From CAZPMT01 sp964587655 (GTDB taxonomy: Bacteria; Hydrogenedentota; Hydrogenedentia; Hydrogenedentales; SLHB01), in NCBI GenBank assembly GCA_964587655.1, contig CAZPMT010000054.1, positions 1 to 33,879 on the forward strand: a DNA stretch of 33,879 nucleotides, written 5' to 3'. Positions 16,218 through 25,556 of this stretch are shown one piece after another (the first letter of the stretch is position 1; each line of letters begins with the position of its first letter). Position numbers and translations under genes: made by a program. Under the pieces are notes generated by a model. That model ran no database searches, was not told the origin of the DNA, and saw nothing but the letters and a program-made list of their open reading frames with translations.

Positions 16218-19200
16218 GGATTCTCAAACTCGCCATCGACGGGTACGGCCGGTTCGCGCAGTACAGCATCGACCTTGCTCCGGGACTCCAGGTAATCCAC
16301 GGTCCGAACGAACAAGGCAAGTCCACGCTCCGCGCATTCATCGGCGACATGCTTTACGGACAGAAGCGCAGCACGATGCAGAGGCTGTTCGAAGATGCTA
16401 ACGAGCTCCGCTGTCCATGGATGAACCCGGATGTTTACGGGGGCCGGATCGTCTACCGTCTCGATGACGGACGCGAAATCGAGGTCTATCGCCGTTTCGA
16501 TCGCAAGAACGAGATGGTTCACGTGTACGACAAGACGCACGCCACGGACATCACGAACGAATTCGAACAACTGCGGAATCGCGAGCCGCAGTTCGCGCTC
16601 CGGCACGTGGGCCTCTCGAAAGAGGTGTTTCTGAACACGGCGACGATCTCGCACCTCACGCTCGAGGATCTCGGCGATACGGAAGCGCTGGCGCAAATTC
16701 GCGAAAAGATCCTCGCGCTTGCCGACACGGGAGAGGAACGAACCTGTGCCGACGCCACGCTGCGGCGGCTCAAGGCGCGCGTCGATACTATCGGGCAGCC
16801 TGGGGCGCGGACGAGACCCTTGCCGTCCGCGCGCACCCGGCTGGCCGGACTGGACCGCGAGTACGAGATGACGTGCGCGTTGCGCGACGAATTGGCGGAA
16901 ACGGAGAAACGCCGTCAAGTCATTCGCGAGGATATCGGCGCCTTGCGCGAGCGCCGCACCGCCATCGAGTCCGACTTGGACGCGATCGAGCGGCTTGCAC
17001 GCGCGGGACAATCGCGCGAGGCGGAACAGATCGCGGGGAATATCGACGCAGCCACGCAGCGGTGTTTCGCGCTCAGCGGGTCTCGCGATTTCCCGTTCGA
17101 GATGACGCCGGAGGTACTTCAAACTAACACGCGGCTTGTCGCTGCGCGCGATCAACTCGAGCGCACGCGCAAAGAGAGGGCCCATCTCGAGGAACAGATT
17201 GCCCTCGAAACGGACCGGCTTGGTCAAGGCGGAGCGCCGGGCGCACAGGATATCGCGGAGGAATACGACCAGCAACTTGCCGACATCGACGCGAAAGTGC
17301 AGCGGATGCGAGATCGCATGGACGGGATCCGCGCCGCCCGAGACGCGTCCGAGTCGCGTTTCCGCGCCGCCGAACAGGAATTCGCAACGGTCCCTGATTT
17401 CAGCCGTCTGGCCGACGATCCGGTGACCTGGATCAACCAGCTCGCCAGTTCCTTCCGCATCGCGGTGCGCTGCCGCGATGACGATTGTCAGAAGCGCGCG
17501 CTCGCGCGGGAACAGGCCGCGCGGCGCAAGGAAAGTATGGCGGATCTCGAGCGGCTCTTCGCCGAGTGTCCGGATTTTCCGAATATGGCCAGGGAATACG
17601 AAGTCGGCGGCCGAATGCGCGACGAGCTGGCAGCGAAGCTGCGAACGGTTATCGAGCAGTTGTACGAGACCTCCGAGGAGTACGGCGAGCGGATCGCGGC
17701 GTTCGGAAAGTTCACCCTGGTGATGGCGGCCTTCATGATCGGGTTCCTGGTCGTGACGTTCACTACGGGGAATCGCGGCGTGTTTGTGCCCACGATCTCG
17801 TTCGCGGCGGCCGCGGTGGCATTTGCCGTCCTGATGGTGCACGCCCGCGCGAAGACGCGGAATGCCTTGAAACAACTCGATCAGAGGCAGGCCGAGATGC
17901 GCGGCCTCTGGGAGGCCGACGACGCGCAACGAAGAATCGTGGACCAGATGATCGTCGATGGCGGGTGTCAGACGCTTCGCGAACTCGACGGCAAACACGA
18001 CCAGTATCGTCAGGCCTGCATCGAGCTTTCGGCGCTCGAGGAATCCCTCGAATCGCAGGAGCGCAAGGCCGGCGAAGCCGAGCACCGTGTCGCACAGCTC
18101 TTTGATCATCTTCGCGAGGTATTTCGCGGCATGGGGGAGGAGCTGTCATCCGAGGCGGACGTCGAAGAGGCAGCGGGGCGCGCCGTCGGACGATACCAGG
18201 TCTATCGGGACGCGAAGCGCCGAATAGCGGAAAACAAGGACCAGATCAAGAAGCACGATGCCGACGAGGCGAAGGCGAAGGAGGAACTCGACGAGGTCCT
18301 CGAACAGGAACGCAACCTCGCCCTCGAGGTCCGCCGTCTGATGCGCGAGAACGGCTACCCCGAGGAAAGCAAACACGACAGCGCCCTGATGGCGCTGCGA
18401 TCTTACAGGATTCGCAGTGCCGAGCGTCTCAAGAAACGAGGTCGCATCGACGTCCTGCGGGAGAATCTCGTCGACTTCGATCATCGCATCGAGGATGACC
18501 GGGGGGGACTGGCCCGTCTCGAGGAGGATCTCGCGCGCTACCTGGCCGCGGGGAAGTGCGAGTCGGTAGACCAGTGGCGCGAACGGGACAAACAGGCCCG
18601 CGAGTACGCCGATGTCCGCGACCATATCGCGACTCTGCAGGAACAGTTGCGCAGCGTCTTGCGAGGCACGGATCTGAACGCGCTCCGCGCCGCCGTCGAG
18701 GCCGAGCCGCCGCCTTCTGAAGCGCCCGCGTCCACCGTCGAGGAGCTGAAACGCGAACTCGATCAGGTGAACGAGGAAATCGACGCGCGCATGAAAGAGG
18801 AGCACGCGCTGCATCTCGTGCTGACCGAGCGGGCCGCGGGCGCGCGTTCGATAAGCGAGATCGAGGAAGAACGCGCGGTCACTCAGGGCCGCGTCAGCGA
18901 TCTCGAGTTCGAGATGGACGCGGCGACCTACGCCATGACGCTGATCGAGGAGATCGCACGGGACAAACACGCGCGGATAGCGCCGCGTCTGGCCGCGCGC
19001 ACCGGAGGATTCCTCAAGGAGATCACCGGGGGCGCTTACGATGAAGTGCTCATCAACCGCGACTTGGCCATCAGCATCCGCATCCCGCAAACGAGCATCA
19101 TGACCGAGGGTCCCGAGAAACTTCTCAGCAAGGGAACCGTGGACCAGCTCTATCTCGCGCTGCGCCTGGCCATGGTCCAGTCGATGAGCGAGAACGGCGA

Positions 19201-19405
19201 GAGTATCCCGCTGCTCCTGGATGATCCCTTCGCGAACTACGATGACCATCGTCTTGAACGCGCCCTGGAACTGCTGGCGCGCCTGTCTGCGCAGAATCAG
19301 GTCATTCTGTTCACGTGCAGGGAAGACGTCGTCCGCGCCGCTCAGACCGTCGCCGCACCCATTCGCCGCCTCGATGGTCCTATGGCCTCGTTGGATGAGA
19401 CGTGA
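16214..19405 (+). CDS. SbcC/YhaN-like AAA ATPase with coiled coil and membrane segment
   Basis: The 1063-residue product is the partner of the upstream nuclease. The N-terminus carries Walker A GPNEQGKST (residues 30-38). A long coiled coil follows (ERTRKERAHLEEQIALETDRL and similar). Two adjacent hydrophobic helices around residues 498-548 (LVMAAFMIGFLVVTF, ISFAAAAVAFAVLMV) are typical of the YhaN subgroup rather than classical SbcC. A second coiled coil follows, then a C-terminal head with the LLSKGTVDQLYLALRLAM signature and Walker B LLLDDPFANYDD near 999-1010. It starts at GTG 16214, overlapping the upstream stop. A long antisense open frame over its 5' half (15737-18109) is a GC-rich shadow. 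Confidence 0.92.
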   Translation: MRILKLAIDGYGRFAQYSIDLAPGLQVIHGPNEQGKSTLRAFIGDMLYGQKRSTMQRLFEDANELRCPWMNPDVYGGRIVYRLDDGREIEVYRRFDRKNEMVHVYDKTHATDITNEFEQLRNREPQFALRHVGLSKEVFLNTATISHLTLEDLGDTEALAQIREKILALADTGEERTCADATLRRLKARVDTIGQPGARTRPLPSARTRLAGLDREYEMTCALRDELAETEKRRQVIREDIGALRERRTAIESDLDAIERLARAGQSREAEQIAGNIDAATQRCFALSGSRDFPFEMTPEVLQTNTRLVAARDQLERTRKERAHLEEQIALETDRLGQGGAPGAQDIAEEYDQQLADIDAKVQRMRDRMDGIRAARDASESRFRAAEQEFATVPDFSRLADDPVTWINQLASSFRIAVRCRDDDCQKRALAREQAARRKESMADLERLFAECPDFPNMAREYEVGGRMRDELAAKLRTVIEQLYETSEEYGERIAAFGKFTLVMAAFMIGFLVVTFTTGNRGVFVPTISFAAAAVAFAVLMVHARAKTRNALKQLDQRQAEMRGLWEADDAQRRIVDQMIVDGGCQTLRELDGKHDQYRQACIELSALEESLESQERKAGEAEHRVAQLFDHLREVFRGMGEELSSEADVEEAAGRAVGRYQVYRDAKRRIAENKDQIKKHDADEAKAKEELDEVLEQERNLALEVRRLMRENGYPEESKHDSALMALRSYRIRSAERLKKRGRIDVLRENLVDFDHRIEDDRGGLARLEEDLARYLAAGKCESVDQWRERDKQAREYADVRDHIATLQEQLRSVLRGTDLNALRAAVEAEPPPSEAPASTVEELKRELDQVNEEIDARMKEEHALHLVLTERAAGARSISEIEEERAVTQGRVSDLEFEMDAATYAMTLIEEIARDKHARIAPRLAARTGGFLKEITGGAYDEVLINRDLAISIRIPQTSIMTEGPEKLLSKGTVDQLYLALRLAMVQSMSENGESIPLLLDDPFANYDDHRLERALELLARLSAQNQVILFTCREDVVRAAQTVAAPIRRLDGPMASLDET

Positions 19406-19459
19406 GACCCGTTCGCGGGAAAGGAACGAATGTATAAGAAAGGGAGATGAGGAGAAACG

Positions 19460-20932
19460 ATGACGCGGAAGTACGTCCTGGCGCTCGACCAGGGCACGAC
19501 AAGTTCTCGCAGCATTCTTTTCGACAAAGAAGGGCGGCTCATCGCCTCGGCTGCCGATCCCTTCGATCAGATCTATCCGAAACCGGGCTGGGTCGAGCAC
19601 AATCCTGAAGAGATATGGGCGACACAGCGGTCCACGGCGGAGAAGGTTATCGCTGAGTCGGGTATTTCACCGGACGAGATCGCGGCCATCGGGATCACGA
19701 ATCAGCGTGAAACGACCGTCGTGTGGGATCGCGCCACGGGAAAACCGATCCACAACGCCATCGTGTGGCAGTGCCGGCGCACATCGGACTTCTGCGAACG
19801 CCTCAACGCCGAAGGGCATGCGGAGGACTTCCGCCACCGCACGGGGTTGGTCATCGACGCGTATTTCTCGGGCACTAAGGTGAAGTGGCTGCTCGACCAC
19901 GTGCCCGGCGCGCGCGAATGCGCCGCCCGCGGCGAGCTCTGCTTCGGCACGGTGGATGCCTGGCTCCTGTTCAAGCTGACGGGCCTGCACGCCACGGACT
20001 ACTCGAATGCCTCGCGGACGCTGATGTATAACATTCACAACCTCGAATGGGACGACGTCCTCCTCGAACGGCTCGACGTGCCTCGCGCGATGCTGCCGGA
20101 GGTCAAACCCACGAGCGGCGTGTTCGGCATCACGAAAGCGTTCGGGGCCGAGATCCCGGTGGCGGCGCTGGTCGGTGATCAGCAAAGCGCCCTGTTCGGC
20201 CAGGCGGCCTTCGCCCCGCACGAGTGCAAGAACACCTACGGCACGGGCTGTTTCGTCCTAATGAACACCGGCACGACGCCCGTCGCCTCGCGCCACGGTC
20301 TCATCACGACCATCGCCTGGGGACTCGGCGGCAAGGTCGAATATGCCCTCGAGGGGAGCGTTTTCATCGGCGGGGCCGTGATCCAATGGCTCCGTGACGA
20401 ACTGAAGATCATACGGACTGCCGCCGAGAGCGAATCCGTCGCCGCTGAGGCGCCCGATACCGGGGGCGTCCACGTGGTCCCGGCTTTCGTTGGATTGGGG
20501 GCGCCGTATTGGGACATGCGCGCCCGGGGAATCATCACCGGCCTTACCCGTGGCTCAAACCGGGCTCATATCGTCCGCGCCGCCCTCGAGTCCATATCGT
20601 TCCAGTCCGCCGACGTTATCCGAAGCATGGAATCGGACACGAATGCCCACATCCCGCTCCTTCGCGTGGACGGTGGCGCCGCCACCAATAACCTCCTCAT
20701 GCAGCACCAAGCCGATATCCTCGGAATCCCCGTCGTGCGCGGGCAAGTTATTGAAACTACGGCACTTGGAGCGGCCTTCCTCGCGGGTCTAGCCGTCGGG
20801 TTCTGGAAAGGGAAAGAGGATCTCGCCGACATCTGGCGAGAAGACCGGATTTTCAGGCCCGCGATGGCTCCGGACCGTCGCGCTTCGGCGCTGTCCGAAT
20901 GGCAAAATGCGATAAAAAGAGCAAGGATGTAA
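19460..20932 (+). CDS. glpK: Glycerol kinase
   Basis: The 490-residue product is the usual length for glycerol kinase, which phosphorylates glycerol to sn-glycerol 3-phosphate in the cytoplasm. It opens MTRKYVLALDQGTTSSRSILF, the phosphate-binding loop of the FGGY family. It then has GWVEHNPEEIW, the glycerol-binding AIGITNQRETTVVWDR, IVWQCRRT, NTYGTGCFVLMNTG and the C-terminal ATPase motif LRVDGGAATNNLLMQ. GAGATGAGGAG just before ATG 19460 provides the ribosome site; that upstream sequence resembles one arm of the element at 14820. It stands alone, with no glpF or glpD nearby. Confidence 0.97.
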   Translation: MTRKYVLALDQGTTSSRSILFDKEGRLIASAADPFDQIYPKPGWVEHNPEEIWATQRSTAEKVIAESGISPDEIAAIGITNQRETTVVWDRATGKPIHNAIVWQCRRTSDFCERLNAEGHAEDFRHRTGLVIDAYFSGTKVKWLLDHVPGARECAARGELCFGTVDAWLLFKLTGLHATDYSNASRTLMYNIHNLEWDDVLLERLDVPRAMLPEVKPTSGVFGITKAFGAEIPVAALVGDQQSALFGQAAFAPHECKNTYGTGCFVLMNTGTTPVASRHGLITTIAWGLGGKVEYALEGSVFIGGAVIQWLRDELKIIRTAAESESVAAEAPDTGGVHVVPAFVGLGAPYWDMRARGIITGLTRGSNRAHIVRAALESISFQSADVIRSMESDTNAHIPLLRVDGGAATNNLLMQHQADILGIPVVRGQVIETTALGAAFLAGLAVGFWKGKEDLADIWREDRIFRPAMAPDRRASALSEWQNAIKRARM

Positions 20933-20970
20933 TTTGCTACGTTTTTGTAAATAGTTGAAACGAAAGGCGT

Positions 20971-20999
20971 TTGCGTTCTAGAAAACCCTGTGGTACAAT
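20971..20999 (+). promoter_or_regulatory. Sigma-70 promoter for a putative small RNA
   Basis: A -35 box TTGCGT (20971-20976) and a -10 box TACAAT (20994-20999) are separated by exactly 17 nt. It lies after the glpK stop and before a hairpin-rich stretch that ends in a terminator, with no open reading frame between. Confidence 0.7.
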
Positions 21000-21005
21000 C
21001 TAGTT

Positions 21006-21145
21006 GGTCAGCGCCACATGTGGCGTTTCTCCTTCCGCGGAGGCCACGCAGTGATGAACTCGTGGCCTCTAAAACAACTCGCGGTCGGAAACGATAGCGA
21101 GTGTGTATATAGGGCCGTAGCGGCAACGCTACGGCCCGTTTTCTT
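21006..21145 (+). ncRNA. Putative structured small RNA, unnamed
   Basis: From a start predicted near 21006, about 140 nt contain four successive hairpins. The first is CGCCACATGTGGCG (21012-21025). The second is GAGGCCACG/CGTGGCCTC (21040-21048 with 21061-21069, 12-nt loop). The third is ACTCGC/GCGAGT (21077-21082 with 21097-21102), capped by TCG-GAAA-CGA, a GNRA tetraloop. The last is the terminator at 21112-21145. There is no plausible ORF or ribosome site. Neighbours are convergent (glpK on +, the restriction-methylase gene on -), so it is unlikely to be a riboswitch leader. I do not recognise it as 6S, SRP, tmRNA or RNase P RNA. Confidence 0.6.
21112..21145 (+). terminator. Intrinsic terminator of the putative small RNA
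   Basis: A perfect 10-bp stem GGGCCGTAGC/GCTACGGCCC with loop GGCAAC is followed by GTTTTCTT. It lies 44 nt before the 3' end of the minus-strand restriction-methylase gene. Confidence 0.85.
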
Positions 21146-21188
21146 GGCGGATACAACTGCTGGCATAGGAAGCCCTTTCACTCCGTAT

Positions 21189-24100
21189 TCACTCGGATCC
21201 TTTGCCTTGAACATACCAGAGCATGAGAAGTGCGGCGGTCTTCTCTTGGAGCGACTGCGTGCCGGTCCGCAAAGCAGCCGCTTCCGCAAAACGCTCATGC
21301 GCGGTTAAGACTCGCTTGTCAAGCTGTTTCAAACACGCAGAGCAATCAGAGGGTTTCTTCGGTACCGCGACACTTCCTCGGACGCCCATTCTTGCCAGTC
21401 TTGACACCAATTCGGCCTGCTCAGGATTGTCATAACTGACTTGGTGGATGTCCTTATCGCCCCTGAAGATGACTGTGGTGGGATTGAACATATCGCCAGC
21501 GCCCAGCGCCTGTGGTTTGCCTTCCGGAATGTCCACGAGTCCGGCGCCATGGAATGACGATTCGATCCACTTAGTTACCGGCGGACCTTTTTCCGGCTCG
21601 GACAGCGAGTGCCAGATACTCTCGGCTAGGTCTTGTGGTCCCAAACGACGGCCATTCCCCCCGGAACGGTTCTCCATTGATTGGATATCTTGGGTGCGCT
21701 GATACCGGTAGTATTTGGTGGTTTCAGCGTACAACTCGTGGAGCAGTTCCTCTCGCTCACGCTTGTCGATTACACCAACGAGTTCCAACACGCAACTGTC
21801 AAGCTCACGCCGGTCGTCGCGGGTCAGCTCCCTTGGGAGCTCTGGCGGCTTTCGAAGGATTTCCCGCATTGCTTCCTCGTTGTGACATTGAAGCAGGGCT
21901 TCCTCGACCAGATGGGTCACATCGCGTCTGCTGAGACGCTCAAGCGCCGTGGAAAGCCGCTCAGCCAGTTGCGTGGAGACGCCACGCGGGTCGGGGATCT
22001 CCAATAGGACGGTGTCAACGACCTCGGTCTTAAGCGTACCTTCTGACCCAGCATATCGTCCGTAGAAGCATTTGAAAAGGCCCACGACAGTTGAGTTGAG
22101 AATCGCGGAAAGAGCCGTTGCCTCGGCAGGTTTCAGGCTGGGGGTACGGATGTAGAACAGATTGTGATTGCACACCAAGTCATCAGGATTTGTGGGCGCG
22201 ATGTGCCGATATTTCTGAGCCATTGGCCAAAAAACGGCGCCTGTCTTGGCACCTGTTAGATCGTACCATAGTGGACGCGCCGCGCATGTGGACCGTTGCG
22301 GCACGGGCACAGCCTTTGATTTTCGGGACGCAAACGTTTGCTTTGCGCCCCATCGGATGTACTTGGAAACGTATGTATTCGTTAACGCGCTGAGTGGTTT
22401 ACCGACCCACAGAACGACCCGGTCCAAATCACTGGCGCGAATCACAGGACGGTCCACCTCCATAAGGCTGTGGACCTCCGGACGGAGATACTCGGTCTCG
22501 ACGGGATGGAGTGTGTTGTCACCGGCGCGCACGATGCGGACTTTCCCGCGTTCAATCTCACTCCGTTTGCAGGGCGTCATTACCCCGACGTCGTTCCATG
22601 GTAAGCCGTCCTTTAAGCTGTCCAGGACTTCCTCTGTCACGTCACGCGGCATGAAGAAGGCGTCGCAGCCGCTGGTGATGCCTCGCTTGACCTCGGCGAT
22701 CTCGCCAAGTCGGACGAAACGCGTGCGGTAATCGCGCATGAGGCGGAAGTAGAGATCAGGTGCGCGAAGGAAGCGGCCCCATTTACCCGCCACGTACTCG
22801 GATCTAATCCGATACATGGCCTCAGCTTCCCTCGCCATTGAACCGTTTCCATTATATTCTTCTTCGTCGCCGTTGTCCGGGAGTTCCTCCTTCAGCAACG
22901 TTCCCGCGCGCACGCCTTCGTCCCAAAGCTGCGATTGTGGAACAAGAATGATGCGCAATTGGTCATCCGAATACGGTGCATTTGTCCGCAGGATAAGCTG
23001 CCGCAACGCTTTCGCGGCATCCTGGCGAGCGGTCTCGTCACCGTGAGGTCTTTCTCCCAAGATTTCCTTCACTGGCTTAAGTAGCCGGACGAACCTGGCT
23101 ACGTTCGCCATTCGAGCCCGTTCATCATCGCATCGCTGGAGAATAGTGACAGCCGTCTTTATTCGGGCATCCTGGAACCAAGGCTCGTCGAGGCTTTCGA
23201 TTACCGCGATGAGTTTGAAGTTTTTCAGAATCCAGCCCTGCAGGGCAAAACCGTATTCCGCGTCCAACCAGGCTGAGGAAGTCAGAAATCCAAAGTACCC
23301 GTCATTCTTGAGTAGACTTGCGGCTACCGGCCAGAAATAGCAGTGGAGGTCGCTGCGGCCAGAGAGCTTGAGCGCTGGCCAGAGTCGCTTAGAGAGTTCC
23401 TGCAAATGTTCCTTGGCGGTCTTAAGGCGGGTTTCGTGTGCTTGTCTTGTTTCGCCTTTCTGGCGCTTGAGATCGGTTCGCCTGGGGATTTGTTCTTGGC
23501 GAACGTAGGGGGGATTTCCAATGACGGCGTCGACATCCGGCAAGCGGACTTGGACGCGTTCCCTTCCCCCGTTGCGCGTGTGCAAGCCGGGCACGTGGCA
23601 GAAGAGGTCCCGCTGTTCGGCAACTTCGAAGAAATTCGCGCGGGCGACGTAAGGATAGTTGTCCTCATCCTCGATGCGGCGAGCGGCAAGGTTCAAAGTC
23701 GCCAGGTGTGCGGCAAAGAGAGCAATGTCACAGCCGTAGATCTCTCGCAGAAGTTCGTCGTGTCTCTTACGTGAGTCTTCGTGGCGGCGCCCGCCGCCCG
23801 CGTGCTCCGAAAGCCAGGCCTTGCGGTGATAAGCCCGGACAAGAAAGCTCCCGGAGCCGCACGCGGGGTCGATAACGATATCCCCCGCGCGGTGGATGCA
23901 AAACGCGTTGATGATGTCGATGATATCTTCGTTCGTGTAGAACTGGCCAAATTTCTGCCGCTCTTCCGGGGAGATGAGTTTCTGGAAGATTCCACCGACG
24001 ATGTCATACGGAATCTGGCGGAAGTTGTATTCAGCCAAGTTCGTGAATACGCCCTTCCACCCTTGGCAGGCGTCGTCGGACGCGAAAACGAGAGCGCCGG

Positions 24101-25034
24101 CCCAGTCGTCGACGTCTGGATAGAGAATGGGTTCGTAGTCACCACTTTGGGAAACGGCTCGTTGGAACTGACTCCTAAAATAGCTGTAGATGCCGCTATG
24201 TCCGTGTCGACTCCGGCGGGGCATTCGCAGCTCACTGAGATCCTGCGGATATTTGGCGCGAATGGCTTCGTAAAAGATGGCGCGGTTGCAGAAGACGTAG
24301 CACAATGTCCTTGCTGCCCGCTCCAACGTCTCGCGCCAGTTATCGGGACTGTCTGGATCGAAGGTCCAGTTCATTTCCGCTGCCATCCAGGATTGGAGTG
24401 TGACCGCGAATGTGCTGTCGTGCTCAGAGGTCAACACGAGGTAATCGCGGGTGGCGCGAATCGGCAGATCCAGATGGCTTTCCAGTGACCGGATGAAGAT
24501 GTCGTCCGGCGGCATGCCCCACTCGACGACCTTACCCTCGACGATCCCAGCGAAGCCTTCAAAGATCTCGGGAAGGAACTTGTCGCTGAGGCGGGCGCGG
24601 ACTTCAGGACGCGTGCAATCATCTGGCGAAATCAGGTTGAGGCCCAGATTCCAGTCCTTGACCCGGCGCTGTACCATTGGAGCGTTCCACTTGCTCCGAT
24701 CAAACAGCACGAACGTATTCACGTTCCAAGTGAAGAAATAGGGAGCTTGGATGTTGTCCGCCTTGTTAAAGGCGTCTTGCATCAGAGCGGGATCGTATGG
24801 GCTGCGCCCTTCAGGAGTCCCCGGAAGCTTTACCTCGCCGGCGAGAACCGGGGTACTGCTGCCTTTGCGGAAAACCCGTAGGTCGGAGCGCTTGTTCGAT
24901 CCAGTCCCGTACTGTTCTATCTTGGCAAGTGAGAAAGGCCAGTCGGAATGGGCAGCGAACAAGGCATCAAGCCATGATTTGACGTCGCCGCAAAAAGTGA
25001 CCTCGTGTTCGCGGATCTGTTTTCGTTTCATCAT
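21189..25034 (-). CDS. Type IIG-like restriction-modification enzyme (Eco57I-like N6-adenine methyltransferase)
   Basis: This is one long chain of about 1281 residues counted from ATG 25034. The N-terminal domain carries a PD-(D/E)xK-like nuclease pattern, SDLRVF then GEVKLPG (D51, E67, K69). The methyltransferase core has motif I DPACGSGSF (from D389) and motif IV NPPY (from N507), the signature of N6-adenine modification. The C-terminal third would hold target recognition (NTYVSKYIRWG and similar). Restriction and modification in one polypeptide fits type IIG; a BREX-like PglX is the alternative, but no BREX partners are present. An extended in-frame start at 25103 exists; ATG 25034 is preferred because the duplicated copy (28832-29196) begins at the same MM. 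Its 5' portion is part of a direct repeat flanking the CRISPR-cas block. Confidence 0.85.
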   Translation of the reverse strand: MMKRKQIREHEVTFCGDVKSWLDALFAAHSDWPFSLAKIEQYGTGSNKRSDLRVFRKGSSTPVLAGEVKLPGTPEGRSPYDPALMQDAFNKADNIQAPYFFTWNVNTFVLFDRSKWNAPMVQRRVKDWNLGLNLISPDDCTRPEVRARLSDKFLPEIFEGFAGIVEGKVVEWGMPPDDIFIRSLESHLDLPIRATRDYLVLTSEHDSTFAVTLQSWMAAEMNWTFDPDSPDNWRETLERAARTLCYVFCNRAIFYEAIRAKYPQDLSELRMPRRSRHGHSGIYSYFRSQFQRAVSQSGDYEPILYPDVDDWAGALVFASDDACQGWKGVFTNLAEYNFRQIPYDIVGGIFQKLISPEERQKFGQFYTNEDIIDIINAFCIHRAGDIVIDPACGSGSFLVRAYHRKAWLSEHAGGGRRHEDSRKRHDELLREIYGCDIALFAAHLATLNLAARRIEDEDNYPYVARANFFEVAEQRDLFCHVPGLHTRNGGRERVQVRLPDVDAVIGNPPYVRQEQIPRRTDLKRQKGETRQAHETRLKTAKEHLQELSKRLWPALKLSGRSDLHCYFWPVAASLLKNDGYFGFLTSSAWLDAEYGFALQGWILKNFKLIAVIESLDEPWFQDARIKTAVTILQRCDDERARMANVARFVRLLKPVKEILGERPHGDETARQDAAKALRQLILRTNAPYSDDQLRIILVPQSQLWDEGVRAGTLLKEELPDNGDEEEYNGNGSMAREAEAMYRIRSEYVAGKWGRFLRAPDLYFRLMRDYRTRFVRLGEIAEVKRGITSGCDAFFMPRDVTEEVLDSLKDGLPWNDVGVMTPCKRSEIERGKVRIVRAGDNTLHPVETEYLRPEVHSLMEVDRPVIRASDLDRVVLWVGKPLSALTNTYVSKYIRWGAKQTFASRKSKAVPVPQRSTCAARPLWYDLTGAKTGAVFWPMAQKYRHIAPTNPDDLVCNHNLFYIRTPSLKPAEATALSAILNSTVVGLFKCFYGRYAGSEGTLKTEVVDTVLLEIPDPRGVSTQLAERLSTALERLSRRDVTHLVEEALLQCHNEEAMREILRKPPELPRELTRDDRRELDSCVLELVGVIDKREREELLHELYAETTKYYRYQRTQDIQSMENRSGGNGRRLGPQDLAESIWHSLSEPEKGPPVTKWIESSFHGAGLVDIPEGKPQALGAGDMFNPTTVIFRGDKDIHQVSYDNPEQAELVSRLARMGVRGSVAVPKKPSDCSACLKQLDKRVLTAHERFAEAAALRTGTQSLQEKTAALLMLWYVQGKGSE

Positions 25035-25555
25035 CCTCGATAAGGGAGTAATAGGCGACCGTAGCGCATCCGAAAGGCTTCGTTGATTCTTTGATTCCTG
25101 CAAGACTCCCTCTGCTCATCTTCCTACATTGCGGCCCCGAAGTCAATCTCGCGCAAGACCGGGCCATCTCCTTTGTATTCTGTATTCTGTCACGAAAATA
25201 CTGATGTTCGTAGTACCGGCTTCAGCCGGGGATCTGGCTGGCGAATCCACGCCCTGAAGGGCGCACTACGAACGTTTTCATTCTTTCAGGGTGAACCGAA
25301 GGTTCATGACGACTGAATTCTGTATTCTGTCTTCTTGACAGCGTGCGGACGGAGAAAAACGCAATGAACGGCGCGGAACTCTCAGCGGCCTTGCGAAACG
25401 GCACGCGTGTATATGGCGCTGCGTCGTCTCAACGTCCCCCAAATGGCCGGCGATGATCGCGGGCGCGGGACTCGATTTCGCTTTCATCGACACGGAGCAC
25501 ATGCCGATCCAGCGCGAACAGTTGGCATGGATGTGCCAGGCGTATTCGGCGCTGG
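24670..25555. repeat. Left copy of long direct repeat flanking CRISPR-cas
   Basis: This 886-nt stretch matches 28832-29601 in the same orientation. It contains the 5' part of the restriction-methylase gene, the divergent intergenic region and the 5' part of the aldolase gene. By eye, identity is high, with scattered substitutions and a one-base deletion. It is longer than the right copy because of an inserted REP-like block around 25190-25312. To the right it gives way abruptly to cas7 coding sequence. Confidence 0.9.
25206..25273. repeat. REP/BIME-like palindromic element
   Basis: Outer arms GTTCGTAGT (25206-25214) and ACTACGAAC (25265-25273) enclose two hairpins, CCGGCTTCAGCCGG (25216-25229) and CGCCCTGAAGGGCG (25250-25263). 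The three-way-junction shape and the TTCAG/CTGAA tips are typical of REP-type repeats moved by RAYT transposases. A further small hairpin GAACC-GAA-GGTTC follows at about 25293-25305. The element is absent from the otherwise matching right-hand repeat near 29330. Confidence 0.75.
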
Positions 25556-25556
25556 C
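25364..25556 (+). pseudogene. HpcH/HpaI aldolase, truncated 5' fragment
   Basis: This is a copy of the first 64 or so codons of the intact aldolase gene at 29409. It begins MNGAELSAALRNGTRVYG, then loses one base near 25417 relative to the intact copy, which shifts the frame. The rest (AGAGLDFAFIDTEHMPIQREQLAWMCQAYSAL) continues in the next frame up to 25556. There the sequence switches to cas7. It is dead because of both the frameshift and the truncation. Confidence 0.85.

Noticed and set aside
15737..18109. 790-residue open frame on the minus strand
   Set aside because: It lies fully antisense to the SbcD/SbcC-like genes, has no recognisable domain, and is an expected by-product of high GC at third codon positions.
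18146..19600. 484-residue minus-strand open frame
   Set aside because: It is antisense to the SbcC-like gene and the start of glpK, with no domain or ribosome site.
21006..21145. tracrRNA or 6S RNA interpretation of the hairpin unit
   Set aside because: No cas9 is present and no anti-repeat to the local CRISPR repeat is visible; the series of separate hairpins lacks the single long bulged stem of 6S RNA.
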